From Actinomadura sp. CNU-125 (GTDB taxonomy: Bacteria > Actinomycetota > Actinomycetes > Streptosporangiales > Streptosporangiaceae): 43,117 nucleotides of DNA. The DNA lies in contig NZ_MKJY01000560.1 of assembly GCF_001942465.1 (NCBI RefSeq), positions 1-43,117 on the forward strand, read 5' to 3'. The notes below the pieces were generated by a model, which saw nothing but the letters and a program-made list of their open reading frames with translations, did no database searches and had not been told where the DNA came from. This document shows positions 1 to 8,313 of this stretch, in pieces. The position numbers were made by a program, and so were the translations under genes. The number at the start of each line of letters is the position of its first letter. The stretch's first letter is position 1.

Positions 1-45
1 CGGGGCCGCGGGGCCGGCGCGTCCGGTGCGTCGGCGCGTCCGGCG

Positions 46-1506
46 TCAGAAGCCCTGGGCCAGGCGGTGGTACGCCTGGTTCCAGCGGATCTCCTTCGTG
101 AAGCGGGCCGTGTCCGTTCCGGCGTCGATCGTCAGGAGTTCGACGCCGAGCATGTCGGCGAGGTCGGTCAGTTCCTCGGCCCCGACCGCCGTGGACAGGA
201 CGGTGTGGTGCGGCCCTCCTGCGGTCAGCCAGCACTCGGTGGACGTCGGCAGGTCCGGGCGCGGACGCCAGACGGCGCGCGCCACCGGCAGGTTCGGCAG
301 CGGCGGCGGGACGACGACGTCGATCTCGTTCGCGACCAGCCGGAACCGGTCGCCGAGGTCGGCGAGGCCCACGACGATCCCGGGGCCGGGTTCGGCGTCG
401 AACACCAGCCGGACGGGGTCCTCGCGCCCGCCGATGCCCAGCGGGTGGATTTCGCAGGACGGCGTGCCCGCCGCGATCGACGGGCACACCTCCAGCATGT
501 GGGCGCCGAGGATGAGCTGCTCCCCCGGCACCAGGTTGTAGGTGTAGTCCTCCATGAACGAGGTCCCGCCGCCGGGCGCCATGCTCTTGAGGGCCCGCAG
601 CAGCGCGGACGTCTTCCAGTCGCCCTCGCCGCCGAACCCGAAGCCGTCCGCCATCAGCCGCTGGACGGCCAGGCCCGGGAGCTGCCGCAGGCCGCCGAGG
701 TCCTCGAAGTTGGTGGTGAAGGCCGTGAACCCGCCGTCGGCGAGGAACCCGCGCAGCCCCAGCTCGATGCGGGCCGCGTAGCGCAGCGAGCCGTGCCGGT
801 CGCCGCCCGCGCGCAGCTCGGGCGCGACGGCGTAGGCGTCCTCGTACTCGGCGGCCAGGGACGCCGCGTCGGCGTCGGCGACCGCGTCGACCGCCGCGAC
901 CAGGTCGTTGACGGCGTAGGTGTTGACCGACACGCCGAAGCGGAGTTCGGCCTCGACCTTGTCCCCCTCGGTCACCGCGACGTCGCGCATGTTGTCGCCG
1001 AACCGCGCGAGCCGCGTCGAGCGCAGCGCGGCGGCCCCGGCGGCGGCGCGCGCCCACGCCCCGATGCGGGCCGCCGTGGACGGGTCGGACACGTACCCGG
1101 CCACGGTCTTGCGGGGCACCCCGAGCCGGGTCTGGACGTGCGCGAACTCGCGGTCGCCGTGCGCGGCCTGGTTGAGGTTCATGAAGTCCATGTCGATGGA
1201 GCTCCACGGCAGTTCCACGTTCGCCTGCGTGTGCAGGTGCAGCATCGGCTTGCGCAGCGCGTCCAGGCCCGCGATCCACATCTTGGCCGGGGAGAACGTG
1301 TGCATCCACGCGATCACGCCGGTGCACGAGTCGTCGGCGTTCGCCTCCAGCATGACGCGCCGGATCGCCGCCGCGTCGGTGAGGACCGGCTTCCACTCGA
1401 CGTCGACGGGCAGCGCCCCGGCGATCCGCCGGGACTGCTCGGCGACCTGCCGCAGCGTGTCCTCCCCGTACAGGCCCTGGCTGCCGGTCAGGAACCATGC
1501 GGTCAT
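46..1506 (-). CDS. araA: L-arabinose isomerase
   Basis: Cytoplasmic enzyme that isomerises L-arabinose to L-ribulose, the first step of the pathway encoded here. The 486-residue product has the usual family length. It starts [20 protein letters not shown] and keeps the metal/active-site blocks: GGEGDWKT (acidic residue near 295), FMEDYTYN (near 319), GAHMLEVCP (His near 335) and GPHHTVLS (near 433). These correspond to the conserved Glu, Glu, His and His of the E. coli enzyme. The ATG at 1506 is chosen because it overlaps the araD stop as ATGA (1503-1506), implying coupled translation. It is the last gene of araB-araD-araA. Only 45 bases follow its stop in the window, so a terminator cannot be judged. 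Confidence 0.96.
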   Translation of the reverse strand: MTAWFLTGSQGLYGEDTLRQVAEQSRRIAGALPVDVEWKPVLTDAAAIRRVMLEANADDSCTGVIAWMHTFSPAKMWIAGLDALRKPMLHLHTQANVELPWSSIDMDFMNLNQAAHGDREFAHVQTRLGVPRKTVAGYVSDPSTAARIGAWARAAAGAAALRSTRLARFGDNMRDVAVTEGDKVEAELRFGVSVNTYAVNDLVAAVDAVADADAASLAAEYEDAYAVAPELRAGGDRHGSLRYAARIELGLRGFLADGGFTAFTTNFEDLGGLRQLPGLAVQRLMADGFGFGGEGDWKTSALLRALKSMAPGGGTSFMEDYTYNLVPGEQLILGAHMLEVCPSIAAGTPSCEIHPLGIGGREDPVRLVFDAEPGPGIVVGLADLGDRFRLVANEIDVVVPPPLPNLPVARAVWRPRPDLPTSTECWLTAGGPHHTVLSTAVGAEELTDLADMLGVELLTIDAGTDTARFTKEIRWNQAYHRLAQGF

Positions 1507-2168
1507 TTCGCGCTCCTCTGCCCGTAGACGTTCTGGTAGCGGTCGTACAGGCTGTCGACGTGCGCCGGCGCGATCGGCAGCGGCTCGCCGAGCTGCCGCG
1601 ACACGTGCACGGTCCGGGCGACGTCCTCGCACATCACGGCCGCCTTCACGGCGTTCTTCGGGGAGTCCCCGATGGTGAAGACCCCGTGGTTCTGCATCAG
1701 CACGGCCTTCGACCGGTGCCCCTTCAGCGTCGCGACGACGCCGCGGCCGATGTCCTCGCCGCCGATCAGCGCGAACGGCCCGACCGGGATCTCGCCGCCG
1801 AACTCGTCGGCCATCGCCGTCAGCACGCACGGGATCGCCTCCCCGCGCGCCGCCCACGCCGACGCGTACGTCGAGTGCGTGTGCACGACCCCGTTCACGT
1901 CCGGCATGTGCCGGTACACGTACGCGTGCGCGGCGGTGTCGCTGGACGGCGACAGCTCGCCCGCGACCCGGTTCCCGTCCAGGTCGCACACGACGATCGA
2001 CTCGGGCGTCAGGTCGTCGTAGGACACCCCGCTCGGCTTGATGACGAACCGGTCGCCGCCGGGCAGCCGTCCCGACACGTTGCCCGCCGTCCACGCCACC
2101 AGGTCGTTGCGGACGAGCTCGGCGTGCAGCAGGCAGACGACCTCGCGCAGCTCTTCGAATGGTGTCAT
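1503..2168 (-). CDS. araD: L-ribulose-5-phosphate 4-epimerase
   Basis: Class II aldolase-fold epimerase of 221 residues that converts L-ribulose-5-phosphate to D-xylulose-5-phosphate, which enters the pentose phosphate pathway. Visible family motifs are GNVSGR and [10 protein letters not shown] (phosphate/substrate binding), SSDTAAH (acidic residue), the zinc ligands in [12 protein letters not shown], and the third His in [13 protein letters not shown]. The C-terminal [10 protein letters not shown] resembles the tail carrying the catalytic Tyr. Its start overlaps the araB stop by four bases (ATGA, 2165-2168) and its stop overlaps araA in the same way, so the three genes form one tightly coupled unit. 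FucA-type aldolases share the fold, but araB and araA neighbours decide the assignment. Confidence 0.95.
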   Translation of the reverse strand: MTPFEELREVVCLLHAELVRNDLVAWTAGNVSGRLPGGDRFVIKPSGVSYDDLTPESIVVCDLDGNRVAGELSPSSDTAAHAYVYRHMPDVNGVVHTHSTYASAWAARGEAIPCVLTAMADEFGGEIPVGPFALIGGEDIGRGVVATLKGHRSKAVLMQNHGVFTIGDSPKNAVKAAVMCEDVARTVHVSRQLGEPLPIAPAHVDSLYDRYQNVYGQRSAK

Positions 2169-3820
2169 GCGGCGGCCTCGTTCCTGATCGCGCGGAGGCG
2201 GTGCAGGAGGGAACCGTCCGCGAAGTGGTCGTGCAGCCGGCGGTACTCGGCGTACAGCCGGTCGTAGGCGTCGGCCCTGGCGGGGTCGGGGACGAACGCG
2301 GCCGGGATCCGCTTGCCCATGGCGGCCGCGGCGGCGGTGACGTCGGGGTGGGCGCCCGCGGCGACGGCCGCGTGGATCGCCGAGCCGAGCGCCGGGCCCT
2401 GCCCGGAGCCGATCGCCGACAGGGGGCGGCGCAGCACGTCCGCGTACACCTGCATGAGGAACCGGTTGCCGAGCAGGCCGCCCGCGACGACGAACTCCTC
2501 GACCGGCACCCCGGACGACTCGAACGTCTCGACGATCACGCGCGCGCCGAACGCGGTCGCCTCGATGAGCGCGCGGTAGACGTCCTCGGGGCGGGTCGCG
2601 AGCGTCTGCCCGACGAGCACCCCGGACAGGTCGTGGTCGACGAGGACGGAGCGGTTGCCGTTGTGCCAGTCGAGCGCGACGAGCCCGTGCTCGCCGACGT
2701 TCTGCCGTTCGGCGAGCGAGGTGAGGTACTCGTGGGCGCTCATGCCCCGCGTGTCCGCCTCGCGGGCGTAGGACTCGGGCACGGACGTCTCGGCGAACCA
2801 GCCGAAGATGTCGCCGACGCCGGACTGGCCCGCCTCGTAGCCCCACAGTCCGGGGACGATCCCGTCGCGCACCACGCCGCACATGCCGGGCACCTCGGCG
2901 AGCCGGTCGGACGACATGACGTGGCACGTCGAGGTGCCCATGATCGCGACCATCCGGCCGGGCCGGACGGCGTCCGCCGCGGCGGCCGTGACGTGCGCGT
3001 CCACGTTGCCGACCGCGACCGCGATGCCCTCCGGAAGGCCGGTCCATCCGGCGGCGCGCGCGGTGAGCCGTCCGGCCGTCCCGCCGAGGGGCGCGAGGTC
3101 GTGCCCGAGCTTGCCGGTGAAGCCCGCGAAGCCCGGGTTCAGGGCGGCGGCGAACTCCTCGGACGGGTACGCGCCGTCTTGGTGGATGCCCTTGTACCCG
3201 GCGGTGCACACGTTGCGGCTCTCGACGCCGGTGAGTTCCCAGACGATCCAGTCCGCGGCCTCGATCCACCGGTCGGCCGCCGCGTAGGTGTCGGGGTCCT
3301 CTTCGAGGAGCTGCAGGCCCTTCGCCCACTCCCACTCGGAGGAGATCTTCCCGCCGTACCTCGCGAGCCAGGGTTCGCCGCGTTCGGCGGCGAGCGCGTT
3401 GATGCGGTCGGCGTGCGGTTGGGCGGCGTGGTGTTTCCACAGCTTGGGCCAGGCGTGCGGACGGTCCGGGCGCAGTTCGGCGAGCGGCGTCCCGGCGGCG
3501 GTCGTCGGCAGGACGGTGCAGGCGGTGAAGTCGGTGCCGATGCCGACGACGTCCGCCGGGTCGACGCCCGCGGCGGCGACGGCCGCGGGCACGGCGTGCC
3601 GCAGGACGTCGCGCCAGTCCTCGGGCGACTGCAGCGCCCAGTCGGGCGGGAGGCGGTCGCCCGACCGGGCGCCGTCCCCGGGGAGCCGTTCCTCGATCAC
3701 TCCGTGGGCGTACTCGTGCACCGCGTCGGCCAGTTCGGCGCCGTCCGCGACCCGCACCACGACGGCCCGTCCGGACAGCGTGCCGAAGTCCACCCCCACC
3801 ACGTATCGGTCAGCGCTCAC
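2165..3820 (-). CDS. araB: Ribulokinase
   Basis: FGGY-family carbohydrate kinase of 551 residues that phosphorylates L-ribulose using ATP. The N-terminal ATPase block [18 protein letters not shown], the [15 protein letters not shown] segment, and the C-terminal nucleotide-binding blocks ([42 protein letters not shown]) follow the AraB pattern. The GTG at 3820 is preferred over upstream in-frame starts because an AAGGGG ribosome-binding site sits just upstream and the family N-terminus begins there. First gene of araB-araD-araA. A LacI-type palindrome lies about 54 bases upstream (3874-3887). The regulator gene itself is not in the window. Confidence 0.95.
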   Translation of the reverse strand: MSADRYVVGVDFGTLSGRAVVVRVADGAELADAVHEYAHGVIEERLPGDGARSGDRLPPDWALQSPEDWRDVLRHAVPAAVAAAGVDPADVVGIGTDFTACTVLPTTAAGTPLAELRPDRPHAWPKLWKHHAAQPHADRINALAAERGEPWLARYGGKISSEWEWAKGLQLLEEDPDTYAAADRWIEAADWIVWELTGVESRNVCTAGYKGIHQDGAYPSEEFAAALNPGFAGFTGKLGHDLAPLGGTAGRLTARAAGWTGLPEGIAVAVGNVDAHVTAAAADAVRPGRMVAIMGTSTCHVMSSDRLAEVPGMCGVVRDGIVPGLWGYEAGQSGVGDIFGWFAETSVPESYAREADTRGMSAHEYLTSLAERQNVGEHGLVALDWHNGNRSVLVDHDLSGVLVGQTLATRPEDVYRALIEATAFGARVIVETFESSGVPVEEFVVAGGLLGNRFLMQVYADVLRRPLSAIGSGQGPALGSAIHAAVAAGAHPDVTAAAAAMGKRIPAAFVPDPARADAYDRLYAEYRRLHDHFADGSLLHRLRAIRNEAAA

Positions 3821-3873
3821 ACCATCCCCTTCCAGCGCCGCGACCGTCCCGGGAACCGGCCGCCGGGTGCCAC

Positions 3874-3887
3874 TGTGACCGGTAACA
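3874..3887. promoter_or_regulatory. Candidate LacI-family operator for araBDA
   Basis: The 14-base sequence TGTGACCGGTAACA is a near-perfect palindrome (6 of 7 arm positions) with a central CCGG. LacI/GalR-family operators in actinomycetes typically have this shape, with a central CG. It lies 54-67 bases upstream of the araB GTG, a normal place for a repressor site. The function is inferred from shape and position only. Confidence 0.5.
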
Positions 3888-3947
3888 TGCGCCGCCGTCA
3901 AGGCGTCCCCGCACCCCGGAACGGGTTGCCGACACACCGTTGGTATC

Positions 3948-3968
3948 TTGTCGACATGCTGTCGATAA
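3948..3968. promoter_or_regulatory. Inverted repeat upstream of ABC exporter operon
   Basis: Arms TTGTCGACA and TGTCGATAA around a 3-base centre match at 8 of 9 positions. The repeat ends 19 bases before the permease ATG. It could sit between a weak -35 (TTGGTA, 3940-3945) and -10 (GATAAA, 3964-3969). Size and placement fit a TetR-type operator, and a TetR gene closes this operon, so autoregulation is a plausible inference. Confidence 0.5.
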
Positions 3969-3987
3969 ATTCTCCGGCGGGGCGCTG

Positions 3988-5118
3988 ATGTTCCTCGCAC
4001 TGCGCGAACTGCGCTTCGCCCGGGTCCGGTTCGGGCTGATGGGCGCCGTCATCGCCCTGATCTCGGTGCTCATGGTCATGCTGTCCGGGCTCTCGGAGGG
4101 CCTGGTCAAGGACGGTGTGTCCGGCCTGCAGAACCTCCCCGTCACCTCGTTCGCCTTCGAACGGGGCGTCCAGCACGACTCGGCGTTCTCCCGGAGCGTC
4201 GTGGACGTGTCGGCGGTCGAGAAGTGGCGGGACCGTCCGGACGTCGCGGACGCCGCGCCCTACGGCAACCTGCTCGTCAACACCGAGAGCGAGCGGGGCG
4301 TGGAGATCGACCTCGCGATGTTCGGGGTGCGGCCCGACTCGTTCCTGTCGCCCGAGGTCGGCGAGGGCTCCCGGCTGGACGGCGCGGACGGCGTCGTCGT
4401 GAGCCGGACGGCCCTCGACGAGGGGCTGCGCATCGGCGACACGATCACCGTCGACCGGCTCGGCACACGGCTGCGGGTCGTCGGCGCCACCGAGGGCCAG
4501 AACACCTTCGGGCACGTCGACGTCGGCTACCTCCCCCTCTCCACCTGGCAGCGGCTCAAGGCCGGGGTCGGCCCGGACGAGGCGATGCCGGGGCACGCCG
4601 CGCGGGAGATCACCGCCGTGGCGGTGCGCGCGGAGCCGGGCGCGACCGTCGACCTCGCCGCCGGGGACGCCGCCGCCGGAACCGAGAGCCTCCCGGTCGA
4701 GGAGTCTTTCGGCGCGTCCCCCGGTTTCACCGCCGAAACGACGACGCTCCAGCTCATCCAGGGGTTCCTCTACGCGATCTCGGCGCTGGTCGCGGGCGCA
4801 TTCTTCGCCGTCTGGGCGATCCAGCGCAGGCACGAGGTCGCCGTGCTGCGGGCCATGGGCGCGTCCGGACGCTGGGTGCTGCGGGACGCGCTGACGCAGG
4901 CGTTCGTGCTGCTCCTAGCGTCCGTGGCCGTCGGCGCCGCGGCCGGTGTCGGGCTCGGCGCGCTGATGACCGGCGGCGGCGTCCCGTTCGCGCTCAGCGC
5001 GCCGAACGTGACGGCGGCCGCCGCCGGACTGATCGTCCTCGGGCTCGTCGGGGCCGGCGCCGCCGTCGCCCGGATCGCCGCCATCGACCCAGCGACCGCA
5101 CTCGGAGGAAACCGATGA
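3988..5118 (+). CDS. ABC transporter permease, FtsX/MacB type
   Basis: Membrane subunit of an ABC exporter, 376 residues. One N-terminal membrane helix (about residues 11-30, LMGAVIALISVLMVMLSG) is followed by a large extracytoplasmic MacB-like region of roughly 220 residues. Three C-terminal helices then surround the FtsX-domain motif VWAIQRRHEVAVLRAMGAS. This one-plus-three layout is that of MacB/LolC/FtsX permeases, which use ATP for mechanical work or export rather than classical import. The ATG at 3988 is chosen over 3940 because homologues begin with short N-termini such as MFLALRELRFAR and a GGCGGGG site precedes it. The stop overlaps the ATPase start (ATGA). The substrate cannot be told. 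Confidence 0.88.
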   Translation: MFLALRELRFARVRFGLMGAVIALISVLMVMLSGLSEGLVKDGVSGLQNLPVTSFAFERGVQHDSAFSRSVVDVSAVEKWRDRPDVADAAPYGNLLVNTESERGVEIDLAMFGVRPDSFLSPEVGEGSRLDGADGVVVSRTALDEGLRIGDTITVDRLGTRLRVVGATEGQNTFGHVDVGYLPLSTWQRLKAGVGPDEAMPGHAAREITAVAVRAEPGATVDLAAGDAAAGTESLPVEESFGASPGFTAETTTLQLIQGFLYAISALVAGAFFAVWAIQRRHEVAVLRAMGASGRWVLRDALTQAFVLLLASVAVGAAAGVGLGALMTGGGVPFALSAPNVTAAAAGLIVLGLVGAGAAVARIAAIDPATALGGNR

Positions 5119-5840
5119 TCGGCAGGACCGCACGCGACGAAGCCGCCCCGGCGAACGAGAACGCGACCGCGGGGCTCGTCCTGGACGGCGTCCACCTGCG
5201 GCACGGCGACGGCGAGGAGATCGTCCGGGCCCTCGACGACGTCTCCCTCGCCGTGCCGCCCGGACGGCTCGTCGCGATCGTCGGCCCGTCCGGCGCGGGC
5301 AAGTCGAGCCTGCTGGCGGTCGCGGGCGGGCTCGCCCGTCCGGACGGCGGCACGGTCACGGTGGCCGGGCACGACGTGACGGCGGCGACCCGGCGCGGGC
5401 GCGCGGCGCTGCGCCGTGAGCACATCGGGTTCGTGTTCCAGTCCGGCAACCTGATCCCGGCGCTGACGGCCGCCGACCAGCTCCGCCTCCCGCTCCGGTT
5501 CCGGCCGCGCCGCGGGCGGACGGGCCGCGACCCGCTCGAACTGCTCGCCGACGTGGGCATGGCGGAGAAGGCCGGCCGGTACCCGCACCAGCTCTCGGGC
5601 GGGGAGCGGCAGCGGGTCGGCATCGCGCGCGCCCTCGCCACCGACCCGAGCGTGCTGCTCGTCGACGAGCCCACCGCGGCCCTCGACCGGGCCCGCAGCC
5701 GCGATGTCGTCCGGCTGCTCGCGGCCGAGACGCGGCGGCGCTCCGTGGCGGCCGTCATGGTCACCCACGACCATGACGTCCTGGAACACTGTGACACGGT
5801 GTACGAAATGGTCGACGGCCGTCTCACCAGGGCCGCCTGA
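5115..5840 (+). CDS. ABC transporter ATP-binding protein, MacB/LolD type
   Basis: Cytoplasmic ATPase of 241 residues that powers the adjacent permease. Motifs in order: Walker A GPSGAGKSS (about residue 60), Q-loop VFQSGNLIPALTA, signature LSGGERQRVGIARALA, Walker B VLLVDEPTAALD, and the switch His in MVTHDHDVLEHCD. The short domain, the LDGVHLRHGDGEEIVRALDDV opening and the partner permease place it in the MacB/LolD group. GGAGGAA lies 5-11 bases upstream of the ATG, which overlaps the permease stop. A TetR gene follows 42 bases later on the same strand, so a three-gene operon is likely. Confidence 0.93.
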   Translation: MIGRTARDEAAPANENATAGLVLDGVHLRHGDGEEIVRALDDVSLAVPPGRLVAIVGPSGAGKSSLLAVAGGLARPDGGTVTVAGHDVTAATRRGRAALRREHIGFVFQSGNLIPALTAADQLRLPLRFRPRRGRTGRDPLELLADVGMAEKAGRYPHQLSGGERQRVGIARALATDPSVLLVDEPTAALDRARSRDVVRLLAAETRRRSVAAVMVTHDHDVLEHCDTVYEMVDGRLTRAA

Positions 5841-5882
5841 GCCGCGGGCGGGACCGGCCGGGGGACCGATGGGAGGGACCGC

Positions 5883-6474
5883 GTGCCGAGGATCCGGGCG
5901 GCGACCGTCGCCGAGCACCGTGCCGCGCAGCGGGCCGCGCTGCTGGACGCGGCGCGCGACCTGCTCGCCGAGGACGCCGAGCGCGCCCGCGCCCCCGAGC
6001 CTCGCGGACGTCGCCCGCCGGGCCGGGCTCGCGCGGTCCAGCGCGTACTCGTACTTCAAGTCGCGGGACGACCTGCTCGACGCGCTGATCGTCGACACGT
6101 TCCCCCGGTGGGCGGCGTACGTCCAGGCGCGGATGGCGGAGGCGGGCACGCCCGGCGAGCGCGTCATGGCCTACGTCGCGGCGAACCTGCACCTCGTCGC
6201 GCGCGGCGACCACGCGCTGGCCCGGGCGCTGGCCGCCACCAGCCGCACCGACACGCTCGCCGAGTCCAGCCGGCTGCTCCACGACGACCTCGCGGCCCCG
6301 CTCCGCGCGGCGCTGATCGAGCACGGCGCGTCCGACCCGGTGCGGACGGGCGAGCTGGTCCAGGCGATCGTCTACACGCTGAGCCGGATGATCGAGGACG
6401 GTCTCGCCGAGGACGCCGCGGAGCGGCTCGCCCGCGAACTCCTCACCCCGTACCTGCGCTCCCCCGTCGGCTGA
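5883..6474 (+). pseudogene. TetR/AcrR family regulator, frameshifted in its HTH
   Basis: The first ~37 residues (MPRIRAATVAEHRAAQRAAL...LLAEDAERARAP) read in one frame. The rest of the helix-turn-helix (SLADVARRAGLARSSAYSYF) and the ligand-binding domain to LLTPYLRSPVG read in the +1 frame. Removing one C from the C5 run at 5992-5996 joins them into a 196-residue TetR protein of normal length. The GTG at 5883 has a GGGAGGGACC site. Either the run was over-called, or the repressor is truly lost and the upstream exporter (operator candidate 3948-3968) is derepressed. The intact second half favours a recent event or a sequence error. Confidence 0.8.
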
Positions 6475-6483
6475 ACCCGGGCA

Positions 6484-6513
6484 TGGACAGCGTTCCATAC
6501 CCATGAGTATGGT
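6484..6513 (+). promoter_or_regulatory. Promoter of the flavin hydroxylase, probably leaderless
   Basis: TGGACA (6484-6489) and TATGGT (6508-6513) are separated by 18 bases. Each fits the -35/-10 consensus (5/6 and 4/6). The -10 ends eight bases before the ATG at 6522, and there is no Shine-Dalgarno sequence, so transcription would start at or next to the start codon. Leaderless transcripts are common in actinomycetes. Confidence 0.5.
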
Positions 6514-6532
6514 TCCGTACCATGGGGTATGG
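6495..6532. promoter_or_regulatory. Tandem palindromic operators over promoter and start codon
   Basis: Two 18-base imperfect palindromes share arms CCRTAC...GTATGG: 6495-6512 and 6515-6532. They match each other at 13 of 18 positions and their centres are 20 bases (about two helical turns) apart. The first covers the spacer and -10; the second covers the predicted start site and the ATG. This fits two TetR dimers blocking transcription. The intact TetR gene at 7698 or the frameshifted one at 5883 is the natural candidate. Confidence 0.55.
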
Positions 6533-7676
6533 AGACGATGTCATCGCACGCGTGCGAGACCTGGCGCCCACGCTGACCGAACGGGCCCCCGCGGCCGAGG
6601 AGGCGCGGCGCCTGCCCGACGAGACGATCGCGGACCTCGCCGCGACCGGCCTGTTCGCCACGCTCGTCCCGAAACGCTTCGGCGGCGCCGAGCTGGACTT
6701 CGCGACGATGGCCGCCGCGTGCCGCGAGGCCGGTGCGGGCTGCGCGTCCGCCGGCTGGCTGTCGGCGATCTACACGCTGCACAACTGGATGGTGGCGCTG
6801 TTCCCCGAGGAGACGCAGGCGGAGGTGTGGGCGGACCGCCCGTACGCGCTGATCCCCTGCACCCTCGCGCCGACCGGCACCGCCGAGCCGTCCGGCGGCG
6901 GCTACACGGTCACCGGCCGCTGGTCGTGGGGCAGCGGCGTCATGCACGCCGACCACGTGATGGTGATGGCGCTCGTCACCGCGGACGGCACGATCGAACC
7001 CCGGCTGTTCCTGCTGCCCCGCGCCGACGTGACCGTCCACGACGTGTGGCACACCAGCGGGATGCGCGGCACCGGCAGCAACGACATCGAGGTCGCGGGC
7101 GCGTTCGTCCCCGCGCACCGCTCGGTGCCCCTGGTCGAGCTGGCCGAGGGCCGCTCCCCCGGCTCCCGCGTCAACCCGGGCGGCAGCTACCGGACGCCGC
7201 TGGTGCCGGTGTTCGCGCTGACCGGCGCGGCGCCCGTCCTCGGCGCCGCCGAAGGCGTCCTCGCCCGCTTCCGCGAGCGGATGGCGGGCCGGGTGATGTC
7301 GTACACCGGCGAGCGGCAGCGCGACCTGATGAGCGGCCAGATCCGGCTGGCCGCGGCGACCGCCGACCTGCGCGCCGCCCGGCTGCTGCTCGACGGCACG
7401 CTGGCCGAAGCGTCCGGCGCGGACGCCACCGACCCGCGGCGGCGCGCGAACGCCCGGCTGGCCGCCGCCCACATCGCCGCGACCGCCCGCCGCGTCGTGA
7501 ACGACCTGTGCGGCGCGGCCGGCGCGAGCACCCAGCTGCTCGACTCGCCGTTCCAGCGGGCGCAGCGGGATGTGAATACGATCTCCGGGCACGTGGTGTT
7601 CGACCCGGACGCGTCGTACGCGCTCTACGGAAAGATCGAGCTCGGCATCGACCCCGGCCCGATCAACCTTCTTTGA
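6522..7676 (+). CDS. Acyl-CoA dehydrogenase-fold flavin-dependent monooxygenase (HsaA/HpaB-like oxygenase component)
   Basis: 384-residue protein with the acyl-CoA dehydrogenase fold as used by two-component flavin hydroxylases (group D monooxygenases such as HsaA or the C2 oxygenase of p-hydroxyphenylacetate hydroxylase). Visible blocks are an N-terminal helical domain (RRLPDETIADLAATGLFATL, VPKRFGGAELDFATM), the beta domain (YTVTGRWSWGSGVMHADHVM, WHTSGMRGTGSNDIEVAGAF) and the C-terminal four-helix domain (LCGAAGASTQLLDSPFQRAQ). Such enzymes hydroxylate phenolic or polycyclic substrates with reduced FMN/FAD supplied by a separate reductase. No reductase is encoded nearby. The ATG at 6522 lies inside an operator palindrome and is probably the first base of the mRNA. 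Substrate unknown; it is not a typical CoA-thioester dehydrogenase. Confidence 0.85.
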   Translation: MGYGDDVIARVRDLAPTLTERAPAAEEARRLPDETIADLAATGLFATLVPKRFGGAELDFATMAAACREAGAGCASAGWLSAIYTLHNWMVALFPEETQAEVWADRPYALIPCTLAPTGTAEPSGGGYTVTGRWSWGSGVMHADHVMVMALVTADGTIEPRLFLLPRADVTVHDVWHTSGMRGTGSNDIEVAGAFVPAHRSVPLVELAEGRSPGSRVNPGGSYRTPLVPVFALTGAAPVLGAAEGVLARFRERMAGRVMSYTGERQRDLMSGQIRLAAATADLRAARLLLDGTLAEASGADATDPRRRANARLAAAHIAATARRVVNDLCGAAGASTQLLDSPFQRAQRDVNTISGHVVFDPDASYALYGKIELGIDPGPINLL

Positions 7677-7697
7677 CCGACCATCGGGGGGAACGCG

Positions 7698-8234
7698 ATG
7701 ACGGCCCGCACCAAGGCGTCCAGGCGGGACTGGATCGAGGCCGCCTACCGGGAGCTGGCGCGCACCGGCGAGCGCGGCGTGACGATCAACGCGCTCGCGT
7801 CCCGGCTGGGCGTCACGAAGGGCAGCTTCTACTGGCACTTCAAGGACCGCACCGAGCTGGTGCGGGCCCTGCTCGACCGGTGGGCGCACGAGCGGACGGA
7901 CGAGATGCTCGGCCTCGCGCTCGGCAGCACGCCCGACCCGCGCGAGCGGCTGCGCCGCATCCAGGCGCTCGGCCACGAGATCGCGCCGGTCGACCGGGCG
8001 ATGCGGCTATGGGCGCGGACCGAGCCGGCGGCCGAGGAGGCGGTCCGGCACGCCGACCGGGCCCTCCTCGGCCACATCGCCTCCTGCCTGCACGAGCTCG
8101 GCTTCGCCCCGGACGACGCCGACCTGCGGGCCCTGCTGATGCTGCGCTCCTGGGTAGGCGGCTACCTGGTCCCCGCACCCCCGGACGCCACGGAGCTGGA
8201 CGCCCGCATGCTAGACGTCCTCCTCAAACGTTGA
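7698..8234 (+). CDS. TetR/AcrR family transcriptional regulator
   Basis: 178-residue regulator. The N-terminal helix-turn-helix reads ERGVTINALASRLGVTKGSF followed by YWHFKDRTELVRALLDRW (about residues 25-60), the canonical TetR DNA-binding domain. The remaining helical domain is the ligand/dimerisation part. A GGGGGGAA site precedes the ATG. It lies 21 bases downstream of the flavin hydroxylase on the same strand, so the pair is probably one transcript and this protein is the best candidate to bind the twin palindromes at 6495-6532. A strong hairpin (8261-8300) ends the unit. Confidence 0.92.
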   Translation: MTARTKASRRDWIEAAYRELARTGERGVTINALASRLGVTKGSFYWHFKDRTELVRALLDRWAHERTDEMLGLALGSTPDPRERLRRIQALGHEIAPVDRAMRLWARTEPAAEEAVRHADRALLGHIASCLHELGFAPDDADLRALLMLRSWVGGYLVPAPPDATELDARMLDVLLKR

Positions 8235-8260
8235 CCTGCCCTCGGAACACGATCGCTGAA

Positions 8261-8300
8261 GCCGGTGCCCCCGTCCGTCGTGACGGACGCGGGCACCGGC
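8261..8300. terminator. Bidirectional terminator hairpin
   Basis: A 40-base inverted repeat (GCCGGTGCCC ... GGGCACCGGC outer arms; CGTCCGT/ACGGACG inner arms; one C-C mismatch, about four-base loop) lies between the convergent TetR (+) and secreted-protein (-) genes. There is no U-tract, as usual in GC-rich actinomycetes. Confidence 0.75.
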
Positions 8301-8313
8301 CGGTGCCGTCGCG

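Noticed and set aside
46..2094. 682-residue minus-strand frame extending araA upstream
   Set aside because: The upstream part is a shadow of araD in another frame. The ATG at 1506 overlaps the araD stop and matches the family N-terminus.
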